Source of the DNA: Legionella qingyii
Lineage (GTDB): Bacteria; Pseudomonadota; Gammaproteobacteria; Legionellales; Legionellaceae
Assembly (NCBI RefSeq): GCF_003184185.1
Contig: NZ_QHJG01000010.1
Location: 69,791 to 133,790, forward strand
Length of the DNA stretch: 64,000 bases
Direction of reading: 5' to 3'
Made by a program: the position numbers and the translations under genes. Positions 51,074 to 60,605 of this stretch are shown one piece after another; within the stretch, counting starts at the first letter, position 1, and each line of letters starts with the position of its first letter. The notes under the pieces are model-generated. The model did no database searches. It saw nothing but the letters and a program-made list of their open reading frames with translations, and had not been told where the DNA came from.

Positions 51074-51101
51074 CCGAAATGCGGCGCTTGCCGCTTTTCG
51101 G
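51074..51101 (+). terminator. Hairpin terminator after flaA
   Basis: CCGAAATGCGGC and GCCGCTTTTCGG form a 12-base stem with one mismatch around a GCTT loop, 16 bases past the flaA stop. The following tail is only weakly T-rich (CTTATTTAT), so partial read-through to flaG is likely. Confidence 0.75.
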
Positions 51102-51154
51102 CTTATTTATGTCCCAATGATTAAGGGTACCAATCAAGGGAAAGGAGTTAAAAA

Positions 51155-51439
51155 ATGACTATGGAATCGATACCTCCAGCAAACAATAAATTGCTACAAA
51201 CAGATTCAGTCAAACTAAATGATAAAAACATTAAACCTGTGACAAAATGCGCCACATCAGCTTTGAATCTAGATATAGATACAAAGCAAGCCATAGATCA
51301 CACCACCGGCCTTTTGCAAACTATAGTCACCGAAAAAATCTCAGACAAAATAATCCGCAAAATACCCTCCGACGAGTATTTGCATTTACTAAACTTGCTT
51401 GATGGGATTATTAGTGGTTCTATAGACAAACATGTTTAA
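51155..51439 (+). CDS. flaG: FlaG family protein
   Basis: Small protein thought to limit filament length. It has 94 residues. The N-terminal half is polar and disordered. The C-terminal half reads KISDKIIRKIPSDEYLHLLN, a variant of the FlaG core (VxxVIDxETGEVIRQIPPE). AAAGGAG precedes the start. Its place between flagellin and fliD is the usual one. Confidence 0.8.
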   Translation: MTMESIPPANNKLLQTDSVKLNDKNIKPVTKCATSALNLDIDTKQAIDHTTGLLQTIVTEKISDKIIRKIPSDEYLHLLNLLDGIISGSIDKHV

Positions 51440-51457
51440 TGCAATTTATGGATAAAA

Positions 51458-51478
51458 CGTAATTTCATTGAAATTACG
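51458..51478. repeat. Perfect hairpin between flaG and fliD
   Basis: CGTAATTTC and GAAATTACG form a 9-base stem with an ATT loop, 20 bases before the fliD ATG. It is AT-rich. It might be a weak terminator of flaG, an operator, or a structure affecting fliD translation. Confidence 0.55.
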
Positions 51479-51498
51479 AGAACAAATAAGGGAATATT

Positions 51499-53133
51499 AT
51501 GGGCCTATCAACTCCAGGCATTGGGTCAGGTTTGGATATTAAAGCAATGGTCGAAAGCATGGTGAAAGCCGATCTCATGCCTCTACAATTGCGACATGAT
51601 AAAAAGCTTAACTCCGTTACTACCGAATTATCTGCTTTTGGGCAACTAAAAAGTGCCATGTCCAGCTTTCAAACAACACTCGATTCCCTATCTCATGCCA
51701 GTGAGTTTAATAAAATGAATTGCTTGCTCAGCGAAACTGGATATGTTTCTGCTTCTCTTACCGGACAAGCAATTGAAGGCCTATATCAAATTAAAGTGAA
51801 CCAATTGGCCCAGTCACAAAGCCTTGTAAGTAACTACTTCACTAGCAACAGTTCTTCAATAGGTAGTGGTAGCATCACTATAAATTTTGGTACATACAGT
51901 AATAATAATTCAACGTTTACACAAAATACTGATGTGTCTCCAGTAACAATTAACATCAATTCAGGAAATGACAGCCTTACTGCAGTTTGCGATGCAATTA
52001 ATGCTGCAAATGCTGGTGTTACAGCATCAATTGTACAAGACAGCATCGGTTCAAGATTGACCCTCACCTCATCGCAAACAGGTGAAAAATACGCAATGCA
52101 AATTACAGGTAGTCTAGCTGCTTTGAATTATGATCCCACAACGAATAATGCCTCACTAACTCAAACTATGGCTGCTCAAAACAGCCAAGTGCAAATTAAT
52201 GGCTTGCTTCTGAGTGAAAGTAATAATCAATTTAAAAATGCGATTACTGGAGTCACTCTCGACTTACAACAGGCCGATCCTGCAACTACAGTCACCCTAA
52301 CAGTAAAAAAGGATGTAGAACATCTAAAAGGTTTAATTAATGATTTCGTCAAAAAATACAATGATTTTCTTAATTTCATCACCACTTTAACTGGTTTCGA
52401 TATGGAAACTAGAAAAAGAGGTGTTTTGCAAGGCGACGATAAGTTAAGGGCATTAAAAACAAACTTATATAACCTGGCCACTAACCCATTAACTACTGTT
52501 GGCTCAATTAAAAGTCTTGCTGACTTGGGGATTACCAGCGATAAACATGGATTATTAGAAATTGATCCCGAATTGTTTGACGATGCGATTAATAATAATT
52601 ATCAAGATATCAGCAATTTATTTGCAAAAAAAATAACTGCCACTGATCCAAATATTAAAATTAACTCCGTTGATACTGAAGTTGCTGCAGGAGCATATAA
52701 CGTTATTTTAAACGAATATACTCCTGGAGTGAGTATGGCTGGTAGCATAGGAGGCATTTTAGCCACCTCAACAGATGGAATTACTCTAAATGGCACTGGT
52801 GACTTTAATACATTATCGATTGATGTAATTTCAGGACTCGTTGGGAATCGAGGGCAAATTATTGTCAGTGATGGATTAGCCTCAATGATTGATAGTTATT
52901 TAGAGTCACTGGTGGATGAAGATGGCGAAATTGCTGAAAGAATCGATCGTTTAAATACTCAAGCAAAACAATTGGACGAAATGCAAGAGCGCATAAACGA
53001 GCGCAGCATCACTCTTGAACAAAGATACTATAGACAATGGAATGCCGTAGATCTCTTAATCTCACAGATGCAAAACACCAGCAATACGCTTACTCAAATT
53101 TTGTCGAATCTACCGAAATTCAAAACCAAATGA
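51499..53133 (+). CDS. fliD: Flagellar hook-associated protein 2 (filament cap) FliD
   Basis: Caps the growing filament and folds flagellin. It has 544 residues. The N-terminal block GLSTPGIGSGLDIKAMVESM is the FliD_N hallmark. The middle is Ser/Thr/Asn-rich, and the C-terminal FliD_C region (about 250-540) ends in a long coiled coil with LEQRYYRQWNAVDLLISQMQ. AAGGGAA precedes the ATG. fliS follows after 14 bases. Confidence 0.95.
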   Translation: MGLSTPGIGSGLDIKAMVESMVKADLMPLQLRHDKKLNSVTTELSAFGQLKSAMSSFQTTLDSLSHASEFNKMNCLLSETGYVSASLTGQAIEGLYQIKVNQLAQSQSLVSNYFTSNSSSIGSGSITINFGTYSNNNSTFTQNTDVSPVTININSGNDSLTAVCDAINAANAGVTASIVQDSIGSRLTLTSSQTGEKYAMQITGSLAALNYDPTTNNASLTQTMAAQNSQVQINGLLLSESNNQFKNAITGVTLDLQQADPATTVTLTVKKDVEHLKGLINDFVKKYNDFLNFITTLTGFDMETRKRGVLQGDDKLRALKTNLYNLATNPLTTVGSIKSLADLGITSDKHGLLEIDPELFDDAINNNYQDISNLFAKKITATDPNIKINSVDTEVAAGAYNVILNEYTPGVSMAGSIGGILATSTDGITLNGTGDFNTLSIDVISGLVGNRGQIIVSDGLASMIDSYLESLVDEDGEIAERIDRLNTQAKQLDEMQERINERSITLEQRYYRQWNAVDLLISQMQNTSNTLTQILSNLPKFKTK

Positions 53134-53147
53134 TTGGAGTATTATTG

Positions 53148-53567
53148 ATGAAAAATTCTTATCAACAAGTTATAAATCAATATAAGACTATTGAATTAAG
53201 AACTCGTATTGATGCAGCCTCACCCCATGAACTAATCAATTTGTTATTACAAGGGGCAAGAACTCATATTGCCACAGCCCAAGGCAATATTGATCGAAGT
53301 GAAATTCAAGAAAAAGGAGAACATATTAGTAAAGCACTAAGTATTATCGAAGGCTTAAAAACCAGTTTAAATCATGAACAAGGCGGCGACATAGCAAAGA
53401 ACTTACTCCAAATATACATGCATATTGAATATTTGCTGTTAAAGGCCAATCTTAATAATGACAAGGAACTATTAGCTCAGTCCAATTCATTGCTGGCACA
53501 AGTGCATGAAGCTTGGCAAAAAGTTTCTCCAAACCATTCAGAATCAGATGCGTCAGCTTCCTCCTAA
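53148..53567 (+). CDS. fliS: Flagellin export chaperone FliS
   Basis: Binds the flagellin C-terminus to stop early assembly and pilots it to FlhA. It has 139 residues from the ATG at 53148, which has GGAG at good spacing. A longer frame would start inside fliD. Landmarks are YQQVINQYKTIELRT, SPHELINLLLQGA and the final helical bundle segment LLAQVHEAWQKV. A hairpin terminator follows. Confidence 0.94.
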   Translation: MKNSYQQVINQYKTIELRTRIDAASPHELINLLLQGARTHIATAQGNIDRSEIQEKGEHISKALSIIEGLKTSLNHEQGGDIAKNLLQIYMHIEYLLLKANLNNDKELLAQSNSLLAQVHEAWQKVSPNHSESDASASS

Positions 53568-53891
53568 TATTATTGACCTATAATCTAGCGAGAAGCATGT
53601 TGGAGTCAACGCCTTGAATGCACTTTCATTGTGCTCAAGGCTACAATTTTTATATTTTCAACTGAGCCCAGTTGGGTTTAATTCTTTTGATTTTTCATTA
53701 CGAACCAATTGTTCAAAAACCTCCTGGGGCGTTGTTATTGATTATCAATTTGCTCCACCTTGATGACAGGGTCATCAACATCATATCGTTCCGCCAATAT
53801 CGGCAATGCAAACTAGAGATGAATTTTACTGAATTTCTTGATTGCAGGCATCGAAAAACTCTCTTAAAAGCATAGACATAAAAATCTTTCT
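53568..53891. other. 324-base gap between fliS and the cyclase gene
   Basis: It holds the fliS terminator near its left end. The rest (53645-53891) has short open frames on both strands, none with a ribosome site, family motif or persuasive length. I see no gene. Confidence 0.55.
53611..53641 (+). terminator. Terminator of the flaA-fliS run
   Basis: GCCTTGA ... GCAC and GTGC-TCAAGGC pair (7 plus 4 bases with a 2-base bulge) around TTTCATT. They are followed by TACAATTTTTATATTTTC, a T-rich tail. It is the best intrinsic terminator in the region. Confidence 0.75.
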
Positions 53892-55958
53892 TCAATTATG
53901 TTCATAGCGCCAAACGCCATCCCAATGAGCAGGCGATGTGTTTTCTAAAATTCGACAGCGTTCAATATATACTGAGGCCAATTGATCTCCTGGGTAGGCA
54001 GGAGTAAGCCTCATAAAAGCTTTGATACTTTTTTCCCAAAGGCCTTTTTGATATAGGGAAAATGCTTCAGTAAATTCTTCTTTGTGTTGCTTAAGATTTT
54101 CAAGATCTTGAGCAGTGATTAGTTCATAAATCGCGATGCTTTTCCGTTTACCTCGTACAGCAACCTTATCTAATAAGCGAAAAGGGAATTTTTCAGATAC
54201 GTGGGTGAACGTATCATGGCTCACAATAATTTGAGTATAATAATTTTTATTAATTGATTCCAAGCGGCTTGCTAAATTCACTGAATCACCTAAGGCCGTA
54301 TAACTAAGTCTGTCTTCAGAGCCTACATTACCAATAATGGCCTCACCGGTGTGAATACCAATTCGGATATTAAATTCAGGAAACTCTTCTCTCTTATGCT
54401 TTTGATTTAACTTTTTAATACGTTCTTGCATCGCTCTGGCTGTTTCACAAGCATGAAATACATGTTGTTCATCTTTTACAGGAGCATTCCAAATGGCCAT
54501 AACTGCATCACCAATGTATTTATCAAGTGTACCTTCATGTTGAATCACTACTTCAGTCATACACTGAAAATAATCAGATAAATAAGTCATCAATTTTTGA
54601 GGAGAAGTTGATTCTGAAATTGTTGCAAAATTCTGGATATCAGAAAATAAAATGGTAGTTATTTGATTTTGGCCGCCAACCTCGGCGACTTTTCTAGTAC
54701 GCACTAATTTTTTGACTAAAGAACGAGGAACATAACGCTGAAAAGAGGTTAAACTTGAGCGTAAGGTAAATAACGCTCGATCCAAATAACTCACTTCTTT
54801 AATCATAGTTTTTAGCAATGGCCTTGAGCCAAGATTAAACATCCTGATTTTTTTTGCCTCTTCAGCTAATTGAATGATAGGAGTTGATATTCGCTGTGAG
54901 ACGATACGAACTAACATTACGCCAATAAATAAAACGAAGATAGTTAAAAGGATATAACCTTTGCTTAACTTTTGAAGAGGTGCTATCGCATCATATTCAG
55001 GGGTAATGATGATAATATGCCAAGGTCCAGCCCCCGATTTATTGAATATCGGTTGGTATGAGTAAAAATATCTTTGATGTTCATACACATAAGAGTTTTT
55101 TATTGGATGAAAATCATTAACTCTTAGTAAATCTGATGGAATATCAAGCTTCTTTATCAAATCAGGATCTAATTTTTTTCCCCGAATGTCCTCGTGACGT
55201 CGGGGATCACGAAAAGCGATGATGTTTGAATCATTATTAATGACATAAATCATCGTGTTTTTCGTCAATTCCAGTTCGTTGATAAATTGTTGTAGCCCAT
55301 TGATTGTTAGTGCAATTGCAACAACCCCTTTTAGCTTTTTATTTTTATCGTATATTGGAGCAGCAACAGTGACACCAGGCTTTTTACCGAACAGATAAAA
55401 TTTATATGCATTAGTCCATATAGGTTTTCCATTTTGTACAACTTCTTGGTACCAAGGACGACTTCTTGGATCATAGCGACCGGTAATCGATTCTTTTTTA
55501 ACTATTTTCCCTTGTTTATCCAACTCATAATGAATATTAGCAAAAGGTGGTTTGGAGTTAACTATGTGGATTAATTGAAGTCCTATTTTTCCTTCTCTAT
55601 TTATATTAAAAAAATCACCATTCGCTGCACCATAATGAATCATAAACATTTCGGGGTTATATCGGATTGTTTCAAAAAGAAATTGCCCAAATAACTTCTG
55701 ATTATCTGGGTCAATAATATCATTACCAATCGCATCTCTTATTTCAATTAAACTATGGTTTAAAGGGTCTAAATAGACATGAAATCGTTCTTTAACCAGC
55801 AAAGATGTTTTTGCAATTAAATCCTTTGCACTATTGTTGAGAACTTTATTGAACGCCAGATAATTAATACCAATGATAGTAAAACCTACCAGACTTAACA
55901 AAAAAATAAATAAGGTAATAATACTAGTGCGTATGCTAACTTTAAAATTACTAGCCAT
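53892..55958 (-). CDS. Cache-HAMP class III adenylate cyclase
   Basis: Membrane-bound cyclase of 688 residues. It has a helix at about 10-32, then a periplasmic Cache sensor (about 35-325, RPWYQEVVQNGKPIWTNAY), a helix at about 335-352 and HAMP (about 353-405). The catalytic domain spans about 430-620. The metal-binding Asp440 (LFSDIQNF) and Asp484 (DKYIGDAVMAIW) are present. Lys480 and Thr553 match the adenine-recognising Lys/Thr pair of class IIIb, so ATP is the expected substrate. The tail (about 625-688) is a short TPR-like region. It lies alone, just past the flagellin block. Signal and target are unknown. Confidence 0.88.
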   Translation of the reverse strand: MASNFKVSIRTSIITLFIFLLSLVGFTIIGINYLAFNKVLNNSAKDLIAKTSLLVKERFHVYLDPLNHSLIEIRDAIGNDIIDPDNQKLFGQFLFETIRYNPEMFMIHYGAANGDFFNINREGKIGLQLIHIVNSKPPFANIHYELDKQGKIVKKESITGRYDPRSRPWYQEVVQNGKPIWTNAYKFYLFGKKPGVTVAAPIYDKNKKLKGVVAIALTINGLQQFINELELTKNTMIYVINNDSNIIAFRDPRRHEDIRGKKLDPDLIKKLDIPSDLLRVNDFHPIKNSYVYEHQRYFYSYQPIFNKSGAGPWHIIIITPEYDAIAPLQKLSKGYILLTIFVLFIGVMLVRIVSQRISTPIIQLAEEAKKIRMFNLGSRPLLKTMIKEVSYLDRALFTLRSSLTSFQRYVPRSLVKKLVRTRKVAEVGGQNQITTILFSDIQNFATISESTSPQKLMTYLSDYFQCMTEVVIQHEGTLDKYIGDAVMAIWNAPVKDEQHVFHACETARAMQERIKKLNQKHKREEFPEFNIRIGIHTGEAIIGNVGSEDRLSYTALGDSVNLASRLESINKNYYTQIIVSHDTFTHVSEKFPFRLLDKVAVRGKRKSIAIYELITAQDLENLKQHKEEFTEAFSLYQKGLWEKSIKAFMRLTPAYPGDQLASVYIERCRILENTSPAHWDGVWRYEHN

Positions 55959-56756
55959 AATTTTTCAACATGTTAATTAGAGTCTATTGACATTTCATTT
56001 AATTCCACCTAAATCCTGCACTTTATGAGTGGAAACGATACAGAGTCACACTAAAATGTACCTATTTTTAAATCGGCCTTTACTGGTTTTCGCGCATAAA
56101 GCACGCAACGTACGCTAATGAAGAAATTGTCAACAGACCCTAGAAAATTAGGAGGCATCTCGATGATTATAGACTATCTCATATATTGATTTTTTATGTT
56201 GCTTCCTTGTAAATTGAGCTCTATTTACTCTAGGCATCTTGCCCTATCTTTGCTGGCGACTGAGGCTTTTTTTCGATTAAAGAAATTAAAGCACCTAGAA
56301 AGATTCTATCCTAAATTTAACTGAATATTCCATGAAAAAGTAACGAGAGAACATTTTATCTTAATCGAAGTGGCATCACCTATTTGATTGGATTCATCCT
56401 TGAGCCAACAAGATGTAAATTAATAATCTGCTTAAAGCGCAGCATTTCAAGCTTACTCTTGGTATCATGTAAGGGAATCGTATTTATTTTAAACTTTTTT
56501 AAGTGTTTACCTCATTGTTCATCTCGCCATTCCAGCTAAGGCCATTAGCTATTTTTTCATAGCACCACAAGTACACCATCTTCATGAGTTATGAAAAACT
56601 CAGGTTATAAATGCACAATAAAACAACTCTTTAACCAAGCAATAAGTTATAAAAATTATAGGTTAATTAAGTTAATAATATAGAGCTTATATAATTTTAA
56701 AGTTATTTTTTAAAGTGTCGCTATAGAGAGTACAACAGCTTAAATTGAGATCATTT
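55959..56756. other. 798-base AT-rich gap with no convincing gene
   Basis: Long intergenic stretch, strongly AT-rich toward the right end (56590-56740), which should hold the L,D-transpeptidase promoter. A minus-strand stub at 56380-56445 (MLRFKQIINLHLVGS...) and the string GAGTCACACTAAAATGTACC at about 56043-56062 are reminiscent of insertion-sequence relics, but both are short. No RNA gene recognised. Confidence 0.55.
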
Positions 56757-57488
56757 ATGAAACTTATGATATCAATGACAGTCTCTATATACTTATTGAC
56801 AATGAGTCAGCTCGCTCTCGGCCATACGCGATACGGTGAAACTCTATGTAATTCACCAGATTACTTTTGCATGAAAGTTAAAAATGGCGAAAGTTGGGAT
56901 AATTTGTTTCCTAATGCTGAAGAGCGAGACATGGTGCGACGAATTAATCGTATGAATGTCTCATTACGCCCAGGAATGACTATTGCTGTCCCCAAAAACA
57001 TCGATCGCTTGACAATCTATGATGTTTCACCCTTCCCTAGATATATTGACTCCGAAGGAGAAAAAACAATTTATGTAAGTCAAAAAAAATTAGCGTGGGC
57101 TGCATACGATCAAGATGGTGAACTACTCTGGTGGGGGCCTATTTCATCAGGAATAGGAAAGTGCACTGGTGTTATTGGGGGGTGTAGTACACCAACAGGT
57201 TCTTTTCGAGTAATTCGAAAACAAGATATAGACTGTGTTTCCACTGTATTCCCGAGAAGAGCTGATGGTAATGATGGTGGCGCTCTAATGCCCTATTGCA
57301 TGCATTTTTTCAGAGGCTATGCACTGCATGGCAGTTATGAAGTACCCGGATACAGAGCAAGTCACGGTTGTGTCAGGATGTTTATTGAGGATGCCCGCTG
57401 GCTTAATGAAGAATTTATTGACCTGCCGGGTGATGGTATGAAAGGTACTCGCGTAGTGATTGATCCGGCTGATTACTCAAATGAGTAG
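56757..57488 (+). CDS. L,D-transpeptidase (YkuD family), exported
   Basis: Periplasmic cross-linking or anchoring enzyme. It has 243 residues from the ATG at 56757 (the codon 12 bases upstream is TTG). Signal peptide: about residues 1-22. A LysM-like/linker region follows (about 40-82, NGESWDNLFPNAEERDMVRRI). The YkuD domain (about 100-240) has HGSYEVPG and SHGCVRM with the catalytic Cys205, and His191 and His203. It contains six further Cys residues (two before residue 40 and four between about 136 and 181), unusual for the family and possibly disulfide-forming. It is monocistronic. Substrate is not determined. Confidence 0.9.
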   Translation: MKLMISMTVSIYLLTMSQLALGHTRYGETLCNSPDYFCMKVKNGESWDNLFPNAEERDMVRRINRMNVSLRPGMTIAVPKNIDRLTIYDVSPFPRYIDSEGEKTIYVSQKKLAWAAYDQDGELLWWGPISSGIGKCTGVIGGCSTPTGSFRVIRKQDIDCVSTVFPRRADGNDGGALMPYCMHFFRGYALHGSYEVPGYRASHGCVRMFIEDARWLNEEFIDLPGDGMKGTRVVIDPADYSNE

Positions 57489-57835
57489 TAGACAATTTAT
57501 GTACAATCTGTTAATATTTTATATGGTGAAATTTATACGTTTGTGTGATAACGTTGACCGTTGACTTTGCGATATAAAAAAACTGCATTACAAGTGATGT
57601 AGGGTTTTGGCAACCTAACCCTATGAGGCTTTTCCCAGTTTTATTCACAATACATACTTCGCATACTCACAAAATGAAATTTTAGAGTGCGCCAGAGTAA
57701 GGAAGAAGCGCAGGTTGAGAAAATTAAATACGAGCATCTTTTTGCGATTGAAGAATGCCTTAGATGATTGGCCGGGATAATACTAAGCCCTTACTTTATG
57801 ACTGAAGTAGTTTATAAAAGATCAATTCCATGTAG
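57489..57835. other. 347-base gap between the transpeptidase and MFS genes
   Basis: No gene seen. It contains a small inverted pair around 57599-57627 (TAGGGTT ... AACCTAACCCTA) that may be a terminator remnant. The last 30 bases have no strong ribosome site. Confidence 0.5.
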
Positions 57836-59152
57836 ATGAATTTGGAGAATTATAAAAGCATGACATATTACAATACACAGTCCGAATCAGTAGCTAATTT
57901 CAGGATACAATCAATAATGCCTTGGATGGTATGGGGCTTGGGTTGTTTATTTTATTTTTATGAATGTCTTTTACAAGTGTCTCCCAGTGTTATGAGTAAC
58001 GAATTAATGAGAGATTTCGCAGTTACCAGTCAAACATTGGGAATTCTATCTGGTGTCTATTTCTATTCCTATGCAGCAATGCAATTACCTGGTGGCGTGT
58101 TAATGGACTATTTTGGTCCACAACGATTGTTAACTCTAGCGACCATTGTTTGTGCTGTGAGCACTATCGCATTCGGAATGACTGATAACTTCTTTATGGC
58201 CTGTGTAGCTCGATTGATGATAGGCTTTGGTTCAGCTTTTGCCGCCGTAGGTACTATGAAACTCGCTGCAAATTGGTTTCCAGCACAACGTTTTGCCTTG
58301 CTTACTGGCCTCATGGTTACCTTGGGAATGTTAGGAGCAATTGGTGGTGAAGCACCTTTAGCATTATTAATTGATAACTTTGGCTGGCGTAACAGCATGC
58401 TCATTATGGGAACCACTGGCCTTGTTCTTGCTGTCCTGCTTGTTGCTATTGCTAAAGATACTCCCGAAAAGCAGGAAATATCTCATCATCCAGTTGAAGA
58501 GGAACGCGTAATACCCAGCTTATTAACACTAATAAAAAACAAGCAGCTTTGGTTAGTTGCTTGCTATGGTGGTCTAATGTATATGGCAACCCCGGTTTTT
58601 TGTGGACTGTGGGGTGTTCCCTTCTTGATGACCAAAATGGCGATCACCAAGACAACCGCAGCAAATTATATTTCTCTAGTGTTCATCGGTTGGGCAATTG
58701 CCAGCCCCTTATGGGGAATGTTTTCAAATCGTATTGGTTTACGCAAGCCACCTATGTACATAGGATGCATTGGGGCACTTATCTGTTCTACGATTTTAAT
58801 TTTTGCTCCAATTAGTAATGAAATATATATGGAAATTTTACTTTTTGCATTTGGTATTTTTTCCGCAGGCTTTTTACCTGCATTTACTGTAGCTAAAGAA
58901 TTATGCAATAAAAAATCTGTCGCTACAGGTTTAAGTTTTATGAACATGATGAATATGATAGGTATTGCATTGGCACAACCACTCATTGGTTTCATCCTTG
59001 ACCGGATGTGGAAAGGAGAGCTGAATGGAAATGTTCGAGTGTATCCATTAGCAGCTTACCATACCGGACTTGCTATTATTCCAATAGGGATGCTTATTGC
59101 CTTAATTATTTTACCAAAAATTAAAGAAACTTATTGCCAAAGTGTACATTAA
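57836..59152 (+). CDS. Major facilitator superfamily transporter
   Basis: Twelve-helix inner-membrane transporter of 438 residues. An N-terminal tail of about 30 residues precedes helix 1 (WMVWGLGCLFYFYECLLQ). The loop after helix 2 reads GGVLMDYFGPQRLL (MFS motif A-like). Helix 5 contains GMLGAIGGEAPLALL, and a central loop lies at about 208-232. An ATG 8 codons later has GGAGA upstream and could be the true start. Substrate not predictable; the Pht-like amino acid importers of Legionella are one guess. It is upstream of miaB on the same strand, separated by a REP-like repeat. Confidence 0.85.
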   Translation: MNLENYKSMTYYNTQSESVANFRIQSIMPWMVWGLGCLFYFYECLLQVSPSVMSNELMRDFAVTSQTLGILSGVYFYSYAAMQLPGGVLMDYFGPQRLLTLATIVCAVSTIAFGMTDNFFMACVARLMIGFGSAFAAVGTMKLAANWFPAQRFALLTGLMVTLGMLGAIGGEAPLALLIDNFGWRNSMLIMGTTGLVLAVLLVAIAKDTPEKQEISHHPVEEERVIPSLLTLIKNKQLWLVACYGGLMYMATPVFCGLWGVPFLMTKMAITKTTAANYISLVFIGWAIASPLWGMFSNRIGLRKPPMYIGCIGALICSTILIFAPISNEIYMEILLFAFGIFSAGFLPAFTVAKELCNKKSVATGLSFMNMMNMIGIALAQPLIGFILDRMWKGELNGNVRVYPLAAYHTGLAIIPIGMLIALIILPKIKETYCQSVH

Positions 59153-59180
59153 TGAAATAATACGACACTTCCTGGGATAT

Positions 59181-59239
59181 AGTCGCCTGGGTACAGTAAA
59201 GCGGAACCCGGGTTCCCCTGTTACCTTCACTCGGGCTAC
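59181..59239. repeat. REP-like repeat between the MFS gene and miaB
   Basis: CCTGGGT near 59187 and ACCCGGG near 59206 form inner arms. GCCTGG at the left and CGGGCTAC at the right form the outer ends. The centre AAAGCGGAACC matches the consensus of the other copies. Confidence 0.6.
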
Positions 59240-59261
59240 ACATTTTTAAAGTAGATTTGAT

Positions 59262-60605
59262 ATGGCTAAAAAATTATACATCAAAACCAACGGCTGCCAG
59301 ATGAATGAGTACGATTCAACTAAAATGGCAGAAGTTTTGTTGCAATCGCATGGCTTAGTCAAAACGGAAAACGTTGAAGAAGCAGATGTAATATTGCTCA
59401 ATACATGCTCTATTCGTGAAAAAGCACAAGAGAAAGTTTTTTCTCAATTAGGCCAATGGCGTGAATATAAAGCAAAAAACCCGCATGTAGTGATTGGCGT
59501 TGGTGGCTGCGTTGCAAGTCAAGAAGGCGAAGACATCATTAAAAGAGCCCCTTTTGTCGATATCGTTTTTGGCCCACAAACATTACACCGACTTCCTGCA
59601 TTACTCAATGAACGCGCGGAAAAGAAAAAACCGGTAGTTGATATCAGTTTCCCGGAAATTGAAAAATTTGACCACCTGCCCGCACCAAGAGCCGAAGGTC
59701 CGACAGCATTTGTCTCAATTATGGAGGGTTGCAGCAAATACTGCAGCTTCTGTGTTGTACCTTATACTCGTGGCACAGAAATCAGTCGACCATTTGATGA
59801 TGTGCTTGCTGAATGTTATCAATTAGCAACTCAAGGCGTTAGAGAAATCAATTTATTAGGGCAAAATGTTAACGATTATCGGGGGGTGATGGAAAATGGA
59901 GATATTGCTGACTTGGCACTATTAATTCATTATCTTGCTGCCATAGAAGGAATAGGTAGAATTCGTTTTACCACGTCACATCCTTTAGCATTCTCAGATA
60001 ATTTAATTAATGCTTATGCTGAAGTACCTGAGTTAGCAAATCATCTGCACTTACCGGTACAAAGTGGTTCTGACCGCATATTAGGCTTAATGAAACGAGG
60101 TTATACTGCTTTAGAATTCAAATCCAAAATCAGAAAATTGCGTAAAGTACGTCCAGATATTCGCTTATCTACGGACATTATTGTTGGTTTTCCAGGAGAA
60201 ACAGATAAAGACTTTCAGGACACGATGGATTTGGTTCATGAAATAGGCTTCGATACCTCATTTAGTTTTATTTACAGTCCAAGACCAGGTACCCCTGCTG
60301 CGAATTTACCCGATGACACCCCTGTCGAAGTGAAAAAGCAAAGATTGCAGATATTACAAAACAGACTGCTACTGCAAGCATCTCGTTACAGTCAGTCTAT
60401 GACTGGAAGTATCCAGAGACTATTGGTAACTGGCCACGCTAAAAAAGACTCCCAACAGCTATCTGGTCGTACCGAATGCAATAGAGTGGTGAACTTTGAC
60501 GGTCCAGCGCATTTAATAGGGCAATTTGTTGATGTTCAAATCAGTGAAGCCTTGCCTAACTCATTACGAGGTCGTCTCATCGCAGTTGAGACTGAAACGA
60601 TTTGA
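59262..60605 (+). CDS. miaB: tRNA-2-methylthio-N6-dimethylallyladenosine synthase MiaB
   Basis: Radical SAM methylthiotransferase that modifies A37 of certain tRNAs. It has 447 residues. The auxiliary 4Fe-4S cysteines are Cys12 ([11 protein letters not shown]), Cys49 and Cys83. The radical SAM cluster is Cys157, Cys161 and Cys164 (GCSKYCSFC). A TRAM domain lies at about 375-445. The TGA overlaps the rluD ATG by one base. The operon order miaB-rluD-pgeF-htrA is unusual but tightly packed. Confidence 0.98.
   Translation: MAKKLYIKTNGCQMNEYDSTKMAEVLLQSHGLVKTENVEEADVILLNTCSIREKAQEKVFSQLGQWREYKAKNPHVVIGVGGCVASQEGEDIIKRAPFVDIVFGPQTLHRLPALLNERAEKKKPVVDISFPEIEKFDHLPAPRAEGPTAFVSIMEGCSKYCSFCVVPYTRGTEISRPFDDVLAECYQLATQGVREINLLGQNVNDYRGVMENGDIADLALLIHYLAAIEGIGRIRFTTSHPLAFSDNLINAYAEVPELANHLHLPVQSGSDRILGLMKRGYTALEFKSKIRKLRKVRPDIRLSTDIIVGFPGETDKDFQDTMDLVHEIGFDTSFSFIYSPRPGTPAANLPDDTPVEVKKQRLQILQNRLLLQASRYSQSMTGSIQRLLVTGHAKKDSQQLSGRTECNRVVNFDGPAHLIGQFVDVQISEALPNSLRGRLIAVETETI

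Noticed and set aside
53672..53895. Overlapping 60-67 codon frames on both strands behind fliS
   Set aside because: Neither has a ribosome site or recognisable motif.
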